A DNA stretch of 64,000 nucleotides from Phytohalomonas tamaricis (GTDB lineage: Bacteria; Pseudomonadota; Gammaproteobacteria; Pseudomonadales; Halomonadaceae). Below are positions 18,319 through 27,401 of this stretch, piece after piece (position 1 is the stretch's first letter; the number at the start of each line of letters is the position of its first letter). The notes under the pieces are model-generated. The model searched no databases. It was not told where the DNA came from and saw only the letters and a program-made list of their open reading frames with translations. The stretch lies in the NCBI RefSeq assembly GCF_003012345.1, contig NZ_PVRV01000020.1:124001-188000 (forward strand), in the 5' to 3' direction. The position numbers and the translations under genes were made by a program.

Positions 18319-19320
18319 TCAACGATTCAATATGTAGCGACGCACAGCCGCGTTATGTTCAGCAAGGGTGCTGGAAAAATGATGGTGCCCATCACCTTTC
18401 GAAACGAAATAGAGGCTGTCACCCTGCTTGGGATCGACAGCCGCTTCGAGTGCGGCCAGGCCCGGTAATGCAATAGGCGTGGGAGGCAAACCATCAATGA
18501 CATACGTATTGTACGCCGTCGCCTTGGTAAGATCAGCACGCGTCAGTGACCCATCATACGCATTACCCAAGCCGTAAATAACGGTGGGATCGGTTTGCAA
18601 ACGCATGCCACGCTCAAGACGACGTACGAAAACGCCAGCAATCTCACGACGCTCTTCAGGCGCTCCGGTTTCCTTTTCGATCAGAGAAGCAAGAATCAAT
18701 GCTTGGTAAGCGTTATCCAGCGGTAAACCTTCCTGGCGTTTCTCCCAGGTCTTTGCCAGCGCATCATGCATATGCTGGTAAGCTTGGCGGTAGAGCACGA
18801 GATCGCTCGTTCCCTTGTGATAACGATACGTCGAAGGAAAGAAACGGCCTTCAGGCGCTTCATCGCCATGGCCAAGCCTTGTCATCAGCGCTTCATCACT
18901 GAGGCCCGCCGTTTCATGCTTCAATTTCGGCGCTTCATCGATCAGGTGTCGCATTTCAGCAAAGGTGCGCCCTTCGGGAATAGTGAGCTGGTAGGTCACC
19001 ACATCATTACTCGAAAGCTTGGCCAAAAGCTGATAGGCATTCATATCAGGCGTAAGCTTGAACTCACCAGCACGCAGCTTACTAAGATGTTCAGGTTCTA
19101 ATATGCCCAAGAGCTGATAGGGCCAGACATGATCAATAACGTTACGTGAGGCAAGCTCATCAAGTACATGGTGAACGCTATCACCGCGCTCGACTTCATA
19201 AAAGGTATCCTGCTTAAGCGCAATCGGAGCTGTCAGTTGGGCATGCCAGTAAACATAGCCACCGCCTACTGCTACACCTAGCACAATCAACACGATAAAC
19301 ATCCGCTTCAACCAGCGCAT
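18319..19320 (-). CDS. mltG: Endolytic murein transglycosylase MltG
   Basis: Cleaves nascent glycan strands and is thought to set their length. 333 residues with one N-terminal membrane anchor (~6-25). A LysM-like region follows, then the YceG domain with the catalytic Glu in LASLIEKETG (about residue 215) and the downstream LQTDPTVIYGLG and YNTYVIDGLPPTPI motifs. AGGAG lies upstream of the ATG. It stands between pabC and tmk, the common gammaproteobacterial order. Confidence 0.96.
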   Translation of the reverse strand: MRWLKRMFIVLIVLGVAVGGGYVYWHAQLTAPIALKQDTFYEVERGDSVHHVLDELASRNVIDHVWPYQLLGILEPEHLSKLRAGEFKLTPDMNAYQLLAKLSSNDVVTYQLTIPEGRTFAEMRHLIDEAPKLKHETAGLSDEALMTRLGHGDEAPEGRFFPSTYRYHKGTSDLVLYRQAYQHMHDALAKTWEKRQEGLPLDNAYQALILASLIEKETGAPEERREIAGVFVRRLERGMRLQTDPTVIYGLGNAYDGSLTRADLTKATAYNTYVIDGLPPTPIALPGLAALEAAVDPKQGDSLYFVSKGDGHHHFSSTLAEHNAAVRRYILNR

Positions 19321-19344
19321 GCAAACTCCTATGGCGATACGGGT

Positions 19345-20145
19345 TCAGACAGTGGCGGGATAGCCCAGCAGCGCATGGGCTTGGGCTTGAAAACGACGCT
19401 GATTCTCGGCAACGGCCCAGTTCGCGATCAGGTCACCCGTAGGTTCGAGTAACCGAACGACAGGCCATACGCCTTGTACGGAGTTGAAAACACAAAGCGC
19501 ATCAGCTCCCGCTATATCTGCAGCACGGGCTTCGGCCTCTTCCAGGCAATCCAGCTCAAGCAACGCCTGACGCAAAGTGCCCGCCACGCCGCACTGGTCC
19601 ATACGCGGCGTATACCAGCGCTGTTTATGGCACCAGGCCAGATTCATTGCCGTTGCCTCGACTACTCTGCCTGCGCTATCACTGAGCAGACCCTCGGAAA
19701 TATCGTTATCATGCCACTCGTCACGCGCCAGAACATTCTCAAGCCGATTAAGATGTTTAATACCGGCAAGGATCGGCTGAATAGCCAGTCTGAGCCGACA
19801 ATGACGCACTACTACGCCGTGTTCCCATCGTATCGTCTGAGGTATGAAAGGCATTGCCTTCCAACGCAGGCGCGGCTCGGCGGGGCGAGGAACGAGATAG
19901 CCACGTCCCCCGCTGCCACGAGTCACAATGATTTTCAAGACAGAGAGACCCGGCCCAGCCTGGCAAGGCAACGCATCAAGGCTATCGTGTGATGGCGGAG
20001 GAAACCCCAACCTTTCGGCGCCTCGAATCAGACGCGCGATATGCTCCTCCCATAACATGGGACGGCCATCACGGACCAACACCGTTTCGAACACACCGTC
20101 GCCGTAGGCAACGCCACGGTCATCGAAAGGAAATGCATCAAGCAT
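19345..20145 (-). CDS. pabC: Aminodeoxychorismate lyase
   Basis: PLP enzyme that releases p-aminobenzoate for folate synthesis. 266 residues of the class-IV aminotransferase fold, with the DRGVAYGDGVFET start, the PLP lysine in GIKHLNRLENVLAR (about K130) and the C-terminal region around ALCVFNSVQGVWPV. It sits between fabF and mltG as in many gammaproteobacteria. A D-amino-acid or branched-chain aminotransferase is less likely given context. Confidence 0.92.
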   Translation of the reverse strand: MLDAFPFDDRGVAYGDGVFETVLVRDGRPMLWEEHIARLIRGAERLGFPPPSHDSLDALPCQAGPGLSVLKIIVTRGSGGRGYLVPRPAEPRLRWKAMPFIPQTIRWEHGVVVRHCRLRLAIQPILAGIKHLNRLENVLARDEWHDNDISEGLLSDSAGRVVEATAMNLAWCHKQRWYTPRMDQCGVAGTLRQALLELDCLEEAEARAADIAGADALCVFNSVQGVWPVVRLLEPTGDLIANWAVAENQRRFQAQAHALLGYPATV

Positions 20146-20169
20146 CTCGGGCCCCTGATGCGCTGCGAC

Positions 20170-21402
20170 TCAGACCTTGGAAAAGATCAACGAGCCATTG
20201 GTTCCACCAAAACCGAACGAGTTCGACAACGTATACTCGATCTTCATATCCCGTGCATTGTGCGGAACATAGTCAAGTACACAGCCTTCGTCGGGGTTAT
20301 CAAGATTAATCGTCGGTGGTGCAACCTGATCGCGCAGCGCCAGTATGCAGAAGATGGCCTCAACAGCACCGGCAGCGCCAAGCAGATGACCAATCATCGA
20401 CTTGGTCGAGCTGACCGCAACATGCCTGGATGCCTCTCCCATAACACGCTCGATCGCCTGACTCTCGGCAACATCACCCGCCTGGGTTGATGTACCGTGA
20501 GCGTTAATGTAATCAAGCTGGTCGGGATCGATCTTGGCATCTTTGATCGCATTGCGCATGGCAAGTTCGGCACCATGACCATTGGGCGCAGTCATATGAT
20601 AAGCATCGTCACTCATGCCGAAACCTATCAACTCCGCATAAATCTGTGCGCCTCGAGCTTTGGCATGCTCATACTCTTCCAACACGACGATACCGGCCCC
20701 ATCGGACAGCACAAAGCCGTCACGATCGCGATCCCAAGGGCGACTGGCCGTTTCTGGACTGTCATTGCGTGTTGAAAGCGCGCGTGCTGCAGAAAACCCA
20801 CCCAACCCCAGGGGCGTTGTCGCCATCTCCGCGCCACCGCACACCATGATATCGGCATCGCCATAAGCAATGGTACGCGCCGAGTAGCCGATATTGTGGG
20901 TTCCGGTCGTGCATGCTGTAGTGATAGCGATATTAGGCCCTTTAAAGCCATGTTGAATCGCCAGATTGCCAGAGATCATATTAATGATCGAACCAGGCAC
21001 GAAAAACGGTGAAATCTTTCGTGGTCCACCACGATTCAAGGACTCGTGGTTGTTTTCGATCATCGGCAACCCGCCGATTCCTGACCCTATCGCTACACCG
21101 ATACGTTCAGCGTTCTCTTCGGTGCACTCAATTCCAGCATCCTTGATCGCCTGCGCCGCCGCAGCTACACCATACTGGATAAAGAGGTCCATCTTGCGGG
21201 CCTCTTTGGGATTGAAATAAAGGCCAGGTTCGAAATGCTTCACCGAGCCGCTGAACCGGGTATTAAAGCCGCTAGCGTCAAAATGCTCGATCGGAGTAAT
21301 ACCGCTCTTGCCGGCCTTTATATTGCTCCAGCTTTCCTCGACGGTATTACCAACCGGGGTCACCAGGCCAAGTCCGGTTACCACGACCCTTCTGCGAGGC
21401 AT
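20170..21402 (-). CDS. fabF: 3-oxoacyl-ACP synthase II (KAS II)
   Basis: Condensing enzyme of fatty-acid elongation, important for unsaturated fatty acids. 410 residues. The thiolase-fold triad is visible: Cys about 164 in TACTTGTHN, His about 304 in [11 protein letters not shown] and His about 341 in [12 protein letters not shown]. The ATG at 21402 is preceded by GGAGGAG; an in-frame upstream start was discarded. It follows acpP after a terminator and its own probable promoter, so expression may be partly independent. Confidence 0.97.
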   Translation of the reverse strand: MPRRRVVVTGLGLVTPVGNTVEESWSNIKAGKSGITPIEHFDASGFNTRFSGSVKHFEPGLYFNPKEARKMDLFIQYGVAAAAQAIKDAGIECTEENAERIGVAIGSGIGGLPMIENNHESLNRGGPRKISPFFVPGSIINMISGNLAIQHGFKGPNIAITTACTTGTHNIGYSARTIAYGDADIMVCGGAEMATTPLGLGGFSAARALSTRNDSPETASRPWDRDRDGFVLSDGAGIVVLEEYEHAKARGAQIYAELIGFGMSDDAYHMTAPNGHGAELAMRNAIKDAKIDPDQLDYINAHGTSTQAGDVAESQAIERVMGEASRHVAVSSTKSMIGHLLGAAGAVEAIFCILALRDQVAPPTINLDNPDEGCVLDYVPHNARDMKIEYTLSNSFGFGGTNGSLIFSKV

Positions 21403-21495
21403 TGGCACTCCTCCAAACAACCAGATGAATACGGCGTCGCCGTAAGTTCAATGCGCGCCCATCAACTGATGATTACGCACGATTAAGAATGCAAC

Positions 21496-21524
21496 ATTAT
21501 ACTGCTTATCGCATGAGTTGAATG
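21496..21524 (-). promoter_or_regulatory. Probable fabF promoter
   Basis: A perfect TATAAT on the minus strand (21501-21496) with a weak -35 region (about 21524-21517), roughly 94 bases before the fabF start and after the acpP terminator. A 7-bp dyad (21522-21540) overlaps the -35. Confidence 0.45.
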
Positions 21525-21559
21525 ATGAAATACTCATCATTTTCTCTGCATACAAAACG

Positions 21560-21587
21560 AAAGCCGCTCTGTTTCCAGAGCGGCTTT
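21560..21587 (-). terminator. Terminator after acpP
   Basis: A perfect 12-bp stem AAAGCCGCTCTG (21560-21571) paired with 21576-21587 and a 4-base loop. On the minus strand it is followed by a T-rich stretch. It probably uncouples abundant acpP mRNA from fabF. Confidence 0.8.
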
Positions 21588-21624
21588 ATAACGCGCAAGC
21601 GGCGTAAAAGCCGCTCAAACGCTA

Positions 21625-21858
21625 TTACTGATGAGCGACGATGTAGTCGATCGCTTCCTGTACGGTAGTGATCTTTTCTGCTTCCTCGTCGGGGATTTCA
21701 GTATCGAATTCCTCTTCAAGCGCCATTACCAATTCGACGGTGTCGAGCGAATCAGCGCCGAGGTCTTCAGTGAAGGAAGAGCTGTTCTGGATCTCTTCTT
21801 CCTTAACATTAAGGCGCTCAGCCACAACCTTCTTTACGCGCTCTTCGATGGTACTCAT
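21625..21858 (-). CDS. acpP: Acyl carrier protein
   Basis: 77-residue acidic carrier of acyl chains, loaded with 4'-phosphopantetheine on Ser37 within [18 protein letters not shown]. Length and sequence are fully typical. AGGAG precedes the ATG. It is flanked by fabG upstream and by a terminator and fabF downstream. Confidence 0.99.
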   Translation of the reverse strand: MSTIEERVKKVVAERLNVKEEEIQNSSSFTEDLGADSLDTVELVMALEEEFDTEIPDEEAEKITTVQEAIDYIVAHQ

Positions 21859-21911
21859 TATCTCGTTACTCCTAGTGGTACGAATCCGCTTGCTCCAAAA
21901 GCTGCGGGTAG

Positions 21912-21938
21912 TTTATAGGCCGCTTTTAAACGACGCAA
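21912..21938 (-). promoter_or_regulatory. Possible acpP promoter
   Basis: TTGCGT (21938-21933) and TATAAA (21917-21912) with a 15-base spacer on the minus strand, about 54 bases before the acpP start. The spacer is short, so this is tentative. A separate acpP promoter is common. Confidence 0.4.
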
Positions 21939-21956
21939 CCGCACATCACATGCTTA

Positions 21957-22700
21957 TCAACGCATGTTCATGCCACCATTGACATGCAACGTTTCGCCTG
22001 TGATATAAGCCGCCGCATCACTTGCTAAAAAAGCCACTGCTGCAGCGATTTCTTCCGGCTGACCTAGGCGAGACAGAGGAATTTGCGCTTTCAGTGCCGC
22101 TTGCTGCGTTTCAGGCAAATTCTCGGTCATATCAGTGGCAATAAAGCCCGGCGCCACAGCATTGACTGTAATGCCACGCGACCCGACCTCACGTGCCAAA
22201 GAACGCGTAAATCCCTCCATACCCGCTTTGGCAGCAGCATAGTTGGCTTGGCCGGCATTTCCCAGCGTAGCCACAACTGAGCTGATATTGATGATGCGTC
22301 CGAATCTTGCACGCGTCATACCACGCAAGCAGGCCTTTGATACACGGTAGACGGATTTCAGGTTAGTATCCAACACTTCGTCCCATTCACCATCTTTCAT
22401 GCGCAGCAGCAGGTTATCACGAGTAATGCCTGCATTGTTGACGACGATAGTCGGCACCCCAAAATCAGCCTCGATTGACTTCAATAAAGCATCGATCGCC
22501 GCGCTATCATTGACATTCAACATGCGTCCGGCACCGGTGACACCCTGCGCCTCAAGATCTTCACTGATACGCTCGGCGCCACTTTCACTGGTTGCAGTAC
22601 CAATGACCACATGGCCCTGGCGTCCCAGCTCACGCGCAATTGCGCGGCCGATACCTCGACTTGCACCGGTTACCAATGCAACTTTAGCTTCGCTTGTCAT
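21957..22700 (-). CDS. fabG: 3-oxoacyl-ACP reductase
   Basis: NADPH-dependent reductase of fatty-acid elongation. 247 residues, short-chain dehydrogenase fold. The cofactor motif TGASRGIG (11-18), NNAG (88-91) and the catalytic Ser141, Tyr154 and Lys158 (ANYAAAK) are present. A GTG at 22712 overlapping the fabD stop is an alternative start; the ATG at 22700 gives the usual length. It is in an operon between fabD and acpP. Confidence 0.97.
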   Translation of the reverse strand: MTSEAKVALVTGASRGIGRAIARELGRQGHVVIGTATSESGAERISEDLEAQGVTGAGRMLNVNDSAAIDALLKSIEADFGVPTIVVNNAGITRDNLLLRMKDGEWDEVLDTNLKSVYRVSKACLRGMTRARFGRIINISSVVATLGNAGQANYAAAKAGMEGFTRSLAREVGSRGITVNAVAPGFIATDMTENLPETQQAALKAQIPLSRLGQPEEIAAAVAFLASDAAAYITGETLHVNGGMNMR

Positions 22701-22708
22701 GATAAGAC

Positions 22709-23671
22709 TCACTTATTGTCTTCGGCGATAGTTTCGCGTGCTAGCTCCAGCGCAGCGCTCAGGCTTTCAGGATCATTCACTGCAAGCCCTCTTATCTGAC
22801 GGTCGATACGCTTACCCAAGCCAGTCAATACCTTGCCCGGCCCGCACTCAATAAATACACGCGCCCCGCTGCTCACCATACTTTCGACGCATTGCGTCCA
22901 GCGCACGGGGCAATAAAGCTGCGCCACCAGCCGCTCGGTTAACGCCTCAGTGTCCTCATGCGCACTTGCATCGACATTTTGCACAACACGATAGCGCGGC
23001 GTTTTGATCTCAATGGCATGAATGCCTTCAAGCAACCGTTCCGCAGCAGGCTTCATCAAATCACAATGGGACGGCACGGATACAGGCAGTGGCATGGCTC
23101 GCTTGGCGCCAGCCTCCTGACATAGCGCAATCGCACGATCAACGGCACCCTTTTGCCCGGCAATCACGACTTGCCCTGGCGCGTTATAATTTACCGCCGC
23201 GACAATATCATTCTGTGCCGCATCACGGCAGGCCTTCTCGACTGCACTATCGTCTAATCCCAAAATAGCGGCCATGGCGCCTTCACCCTCAGGCACGGCT
23301 GCCTGCATCGCTTCGCCACGCAGGCGAACCAGGCGTAGCCCCTCGGCAAAGCCGATCGCGCCAGAGCATACCAATGCACTATATTCACCCAGGCTATGGC
23401 CTGCCATTACCGCTGGGCGAGGGCCTTCCAGTTCCTGCCACACGCGCCAGATAGCAACGCTTGACGCCAAAAGGGCCGGCTGTGTACATGCCGTCGCGTT
23501 CAATGCTTCAGCAGGGCCTTCCTGAACGACGTTCCACAGGTCGTAACCCAGCGCACCAGAGGCTTCTTCAAAAGTCGTGCGCACCACGCTGTAACGCTCG
23601 GCCAGCTCTCGCAGCATCCCTATCTGCTGAGAGCCCTGACCAGGAAATACGAGGGCCAGGGTATCGGTCAT
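22709..23671 (-). CDS. fabD: Malonyl-CoA:ACP transacylase
   Basis: Loads malonyl groups on ACP. 320 residues. The N-terminal FPGQGSQ (9-15), the nucleophile Ser93 in GHSLGEYSAL, and the His of VPSHCDLM (~200) form the expected active site. An upstream GTG at 23680 is possible, but AGGTG is better spaced for the ATG at 23671. It lies between plsX and fabG. Confidence 0.97.
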   Translation of the reverse strand: MTDTLALVFPGQGSQQIGMLRELAERYSVVRTTFEEASGALGYDLWNVVQEGPAEALNATACTQPALLASSVAIWRVWQELEGPRPAVMAGHSLGEYSALVCSGAIGFAEGLRLVRLRGEAMQAAVPEGEGAMAAILGLDDSAVEKACRDAAQNDIVAAVNYNAPGQVVIAGQKGAVDRAIALCQEAGAKRAMPLPVSVPSHCDLMKPAAERLLEGIHAIEIKTPRYRVVQNVDASAHEDTEALTERLVAQLYCPVRWTQCVESMVSSGARVFIECGPGKVLTGLGKRIDRQIRGLAVNDPESLSAALELARETIAEDNK

Positions 23672-23767
23672 GACGGTCACCTATCCATATTAGGTTGATC
23701 GAATCGGGGCGCATGCCCATTCTTCATTAAACCGCACGCGGCTCAAGAAAGAATGCACGAACCCTAC

Positions 23768-24790
23768 TCATCCTGCCTCTTGGCGGAGACCTTGTGCCAA
23801 CCGCACCGGTAATGCCTGTAAAGCCTCGCTGTATGCTCGAGAAATCGCAAATGAAAATCCCAGAGCATCAGCTCCACCATGGCTTTTCACTACAGTCTCC
23901 GCCAAACCAAGCAGGCTTGCGCCATTGTAACGTACCGGGTCGAGTTCCTGCTTAAAACGCGACAATGCCGGTCGAGCCAACAAGCTCACCAGCCGCGTAC
24001 GCCAATTCGCTTCGAACGTCATCTGCAGGCGCTGCCCCAGCATACGTGCAAGGCCCTCACTGCTTTTGAGCGCCACGTTACCCACGAAACCATCGCACAC
24101 TACTACATCCGTAGTGCCAGCAAAAATATCATCGCCTTCGATATACCCTACATAGTGGAACATCGAAGAAAGACTCTCACGCAACAAATGATCCGTTTCA
24201 CGAACGCGTCGCTCACCCTTGACATCTTCGATACCGATATTCAAAAGTGCGACACGCGGCATTTCGAGGCCGTCAACAACACGGGCCATGACAGCCCCCA
24301 TCCGTGCAAACTGCACGAGATGAAAAGGCTGACAATCAACATTTGCGCCCAAATCAAGCATATAACAGCGACCATCGGAAACCGTCGGCACGGCTGTACT
24401 GATGGCGGGTCGAGTAATCCCTTCGGTCATACCCAGATACCGGCGTGCTATAGCCATCAGCGCCCCGGTATTACCAGCGCTAACACATGCGCTTGCCTCG
24501 CCATCACGCAGGGCGCGAAGGCTACAATGCAGACTTGAATTTTCAGGGGATCGCAGAACACTGGAGGGACGCGCCGAAGCAGAAATAACCGACTTGGCAT
24601 CTACAAGCACGATACGTGAGCGAACAGACCAGTATCGCTTAGGTAAACACTTTAAAGCATCATCAAGCAACGAGCGCGGACCATACAACAACACTTCAAT
24701 ATCTTGATGAAGCTGCAATGCATGCGCTGCTCCCTGCATAGTAGCGCGGGGACCGTAGTCCCCGCCCATTGCATCGACGGCGATACGCAA
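23768..24790 (-). CDS. plsX: Phosphate acyltransferase PlsX
   Basis: Makes acyl-phosphate from acyl-ACP, the first step of phospholipid synthesis through PlsY. 340 residues with the family hallmarks VDAMGGD (5-11), [25 protein letters not shown] and [10 protein letters not shown]. The start is unusual: the only plausible initiator is TTG at 24790, since an in-frame TAG lies five codons upstream and the first internal ATG is in the VDAMGGD motif. The Shine-Dalgarno is poor. Translation may depend on the rpmF message directly upstream (24-base gap). Confidence 0.95.
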   Translation of the reverse strand: MRIAVDAMGGDYGPRATMQGAAHALQLHQDIEVLLYGPRSLLDDALKCLPKRYWSVRSRIVLVDAKSVISASARPSSVLRSPENSSLHCSLRALRDGEASACVSAGNTGALMAIARRYLGMTEGITRPAISTAVPTVSDGRCYMLDLGANVDCQPFHLVQFARMGAVMARVVDGLEMPRVALLNIGIEDVKGERRVRETDHLLRESLSSMFHYVGYIEGDDIFAGTTDVVVCDGFVGNVALKSSEGLARMLGQRLQMTFEANWRTRLVSLLARPALSRFKQELDPVRYNGASLLGLAETVVKSHGGADALGFSFAISRAYSEALQALPVRLAQGLRQEAG

Positions 24791-24813
24791 AGTGCGTACG
24801 CTCTAAAGCCGAA

Positions 24814-24990
24814 TCAGGCTTCAGTATCGATGACTTTACGACCGCGATAGTAGCCATCCGGAGCCACATGATGGCGGCGATGAGTAGTACCGGTTTCCTT
24901 GTCCTGAGATAGCGCAGGCGCAGTCAGGGCATCATGGGAACGGCGCATGCCGCGTTTGGAACGGGTTTTACGATTCTGTTGAACAGCCAT
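24814..24990 (-). CDS. rpmF: 50S ribosomal protein L32
   Basis: 58 residues, starting [20 protein letters not shown] and ending [10 protein letters not shown], the classic bacterial L32 sequence. The cysteine zinc pair found in some L32 proteins is absent, as in most gammaproteobacteria. It stands between yceD and plsX in the conserved yceD-rpmF-plsX-fab order. GGAGAAGAAAC precedes the ATG. Confidence 0.97.
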   Translation of the reverse strand: MAVQQNRKTRSKRGMRRSHDALTAPALSQDKETGTTHRRHHVAPDGYYRGRKVIDTEA

Positions 24991-25020
24991 GTTTCTTCTC
25001 CAGTCGTAGGTCGAAAGGAA

Positions 25021-25548
25021 TCAGGTTTTATCCTTCAGCGTACGCAGCACACTGAACGGGTTGGGAGCGGTATCGTCTGAGCCATCTACGTCTTCACCGC
25101 TTTGCAGCTGATCGCGAGAGACAGCACAATCCGCCTCATCGTGGTAAACCACCTGCGGTAGCGTCAGAAGAATTTCATCCTCGACAACCGGCAGAAGATC
25201 AAGCTTCTCGTCCTCCACGAGCACCGGCTCGTAGCGTCCGGGCAGGTTGGCAGCCAGAGCATCGCTGGTTACCATCCCGAGCAGGAAGTCGCTCTTGAGA
25301 CTGACAGGCATAGGCTGAAGACAACGCTGACAAGGCAGCATGACATCAGCCGTCAGATCGCCCTCAATGAAATATTGACGCTGCGCATCAATATCAAATG
25401 AGAGCCTGGCAAGGCAGTCACCCTCCTGAGCACCAATCGCCTCGACAAGCCTAGGCATGTCGGTAAGCTTGACGCTTCCCTCCAGACGTTCGGCACTGGC
25501 GGCGAGTCGGTAAGGCTCGACGGTATTCGGTAATCGCGTGGTTGACAT
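25021..25548 (-). CDS. yceD: YceD/DUF177 family protein (23S rRNA accumulation)
   Basis: 175 residues. The family motif with a Cys pair, LPCQRCLQPM (~88-97), and an acidic C-terminal half with VVEDEILLTLPQVVYHDEADC are visible. In E. coli and plants this family is linked to 23S rRNA accumulation and is co-transcribed with rpmF. The upstream sequence has no Shine-Dalgarno, and a consensus promoter would start transcription only 2-3 bases before the ATG. Confidence 0.92.
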   Translation of the reverse strand: MSTTRLPNTVEPYRLAASAERLEGSVKLTDMPRLVEAIGAQEGDCLARLSFDIDAQRQYFIEGDLTADVMLPCQRCLQPMPVSLKSDFLLGMVTSDALAANLPGRYEPVLVEDEKLDLLPVVEDEILLTLPQVVYHDEADCAVSRDQLQSGEDVDGSDDTAPNPFSVLRTLKDKT

Positions 25549-25557
25549 AGGCGCGCA

Positions 25558-25586
25558 ATAATAGGGATTGTCAGTGTTCGTGTCAA
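25558..25586 (-). promoter_or_regulatory. Consensus sigma-70 promoter of yceD-rpmF-plsX-fab
   Basis: On the minus strand TTGACA (25586-25581), a 17-base spacer and TATTAT (25563-25558). The expected start point, 25550-25551, lies 2-3 bases before the yceD ATG. By eye it is the closest match to consensus in the window. Confidence 0.75.
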
Positions 25587-25637
25587 AGTACTTGCAGTAT
25601 CAAGCCGGTCATTTACATCATTTACTGGCTTTCATCT

Positions 25638-25659
25638 TGGTTTTCGTATTGGAAAACCA
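25638..25659. repeat. 8-bp inverted repeat in the yceD/yceF divergent region
   Basis: TGGTTTTC (25638-25645) and GAAAACCA (25652-25659) with a 6-base loop, between the divergent yceD and yceF genes. It could be an operator; nothing more can be said. Confidence 0.4.
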
Positions 25660-25719
25660 TTCATAACGCATATTACTCAGCCACGTATTTCAAACTCATC
25701 GTTAATTTAAGGGTAGCGC

Positions 25720-26310
25720 ATGCCACAGCTCATACTTGCTTCAGGGTCTCGCTGGAGACGTCAGCTTCTTGAACGGCTGGGCCTCCCCTTCTTATGCGTC
25801 AGTCCGGATATCGATGAAACAGCTCGCCCAGGCGAGACACCACACGCACTGGTCCACCGCCTGGCGCTATCCAAGGCCACTGCAGTGGCCGAGCAGCACA
25901 AAAACCATCTAGTTATCGGCTCTGATCAGGTTGCCGTATTCGAAAATACTATTCTTGGCAAACCGCACGACGCAGAAACCGCGCGCAGGACACTAGCGCG
26001 TTTTTCGGGACAACGGGTACGCTTTTTAACCGGCCTGGCCGTGATTGACAGCACTAAAAACACCCATCAGGTCAGCGTGGAATCCTACGATGTAGTCTTT
26101 CGCTGCTTAAGTCACGCCGAGATAGAAGCTTATGTCGCCCGAGAGCAACCTCTCGATAGCGCAGGCAGTTTCCGCATGGAAGGGTTAGGCATCACCCTGT
26201 TTGAAAGCCTTGAAGGCAATGACCCTAATACGCTGATTGGCCTGCCGCTCATACGCCTGTGTGCGATGCTCAGAGAGGCAGGTCTAGACCCTCTATTAGC
26301 TAAGGCATAG
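25720..26310 (+). CDS. yceF: Maf-family nucleotide pyrophosphatase YceF
   Basis: 196 residues. Maf proteins hydrolyse non-canonical or modified nucleoside triphosphates, and the YceF subgroup prefers m7GTP. Visible are LASGSRWRRQLLERLG (~6-21), the SDQVAVF motif (~68-74; YceF subgroup instead of SDTVV), and the DSAGSFRMEGLG stretch (~146-157). It is divergent from yceD, the usual neighbour in E. coli and Pseudomonas. The end faces sppA with a 20-base gap. Confidence 0.93.
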   Translation: MPQLILASGSRWRRQLLERLGLPFLCVSPDIDETARPGETPHALVHRLALSKATAVAEQHKNHLVIGSDQVAVFENTILGKPHDAETARRTLARFSGQRVRFLTGLAVIDSTKNTHQVSVESYDVVFRCLSHAEIEAYVAREQPLDSAGSFRMEGLGITLFESLEGNDPNTLIGLPLIRLCAMLREAGLDPLLAKA

Positions 26311-26330
26311 CCCGAGGGTCAACGTATTTA

Positions 26331-27401
26331 TCATGGCGCCTGGTATCTAAGCGGTGAGGCATGATTGATCGTGTCGAGCCCGAGCCATTCGGCAGCAACG
26401 CGACCGAACTGGCGTGAAAGCTTTTCGAATGGATCGATATCGGGCGTATAGTCAACGGTTTCATCGGAACCCACCGTTTCACGAGCAAACTGATCAAGCC
26501 CCTTCAAGCCGTCAATAAGGCCCAGTGGCAGCGCCTGCTCTCCCGTCCAGATCAGACCTGAGAACAGTTGCGGATCGTTACTTAGACGGTCACCACGTCC
26601 TTTCTTGACGTCGTCAATAAACTGACGATGGGTCGTATCGAGGACTTCCTGCCAGAACTGGCGCTGCTCATCCCCGATAGGCGTGAAGGGATCAAGAAAA
26701 TCCTTGTTCTCTCCGGAAGTAAACACTCGGCGCTCAACACCCAGCTTATCGATAGCTCCCTGCAGGCCAAAGCCTGAGTAGATCACGCCAATCGAGCCAA
26801 CTAAACTGGCGGGGGCCGCATAGATATCATCAGCCGCAGATGCAATATAGTAAGCACCGCTGGCACCGATATCCTCGATCACCGCAACGATCGGCTTGCC
26901 GCCCTGGTCATGAAGGCGACGGATCTCGTCATAGACACGTTGCGACTGTACAGGTGATCCACCGGGGCTATTGATGTGCAATACCACCGCCTTGGCTGCT
27001 GGATTATTCCAGGCCTGATCCAACCCTTCGATAATGCGTTCAGCACTGGCCTGAGCATCGCCATCAATGACTCCCTTCACCTCGATCACGCCCACGTGTG
27101 GCGTGGATGGCATGTCTTCACCATCCGCCGTCCAAACGCCAAAGGCGATCACGGCGACAATGAAAAGAATCACCAGGCAACGAAACAGTCGAAAGAATAT
27201 CTTCCAGCGCCGACTGCGCCGACGTTCCTTGACCATTTCCCCCAGCCAGCGATCCATCATCTCGGTCTGGGCAAGCATTTGACGTTCACGCAACACGGCG
27301 GGAGATTCCCGTTCCTGTCCCGTCCCATCAGATGCTGCATTGCCATGCGCACCTTCTATGCGCTCATCAGTCCAGGGATCATGCGAACGTTCATCACTCA
27401 T
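26331..27401 (-). CDS. sppA: S49-family signal peptide peptidase (short SppA)
   Basis: 356 residues. A cytoplasmic N-terminal stretch of ~70 residues with a basic cluster is followed by one membrane helix (~67-90) and a protease domain. The catalytic dyad is visible: Ser about 181 in DIGASGAYYIA and Lys about 233 in SGENKDFLDP. It degrades cleaved signal peptides in the inner membrane. This is the one-domain form, not the long E. coli SppA. The ATG at 27401 has GGAAG eight bases upstream and overlaps the HAD gene stop by 8 bases. Confidence 0.93.
   Translation of the reverse strand: MSDERSHDPWTDERIEGAHGNAASDGTGQERESPAVLRERQMLAQTEMMDRWLGEMVKERRRSRRWKIFFRLFRCLVILFIVAVIAFGVWTADGEDMPSTPHVGVIEVKGVIDGDAQASAERIIEGLDQAWNNPAAKAVVLHINSPGGSPVQSQRVYDEIRRLHDQGGKPIVAVIEDIGASGAYYIASAADDIYAAPASLVGSIGVIYSGFGLQGAIDKLGVERRVFTSGENKDFLDPFTPIGDEQRQFWQEVLDTTHRQFIDDVKKGRGDRLSNDPQLFSGLIWTGEQALPLGLIDGLKGLDQFARETVGSDETVDYTPDIDPFEKLSRQFGRVAAEWLGLDTINHASPLRYQAP

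Noticed and set aside
23879-24538. 219-codon plus-strand ORF
   Set aside because: Antisense shadow of plsX; no family features or ribosome binding site.
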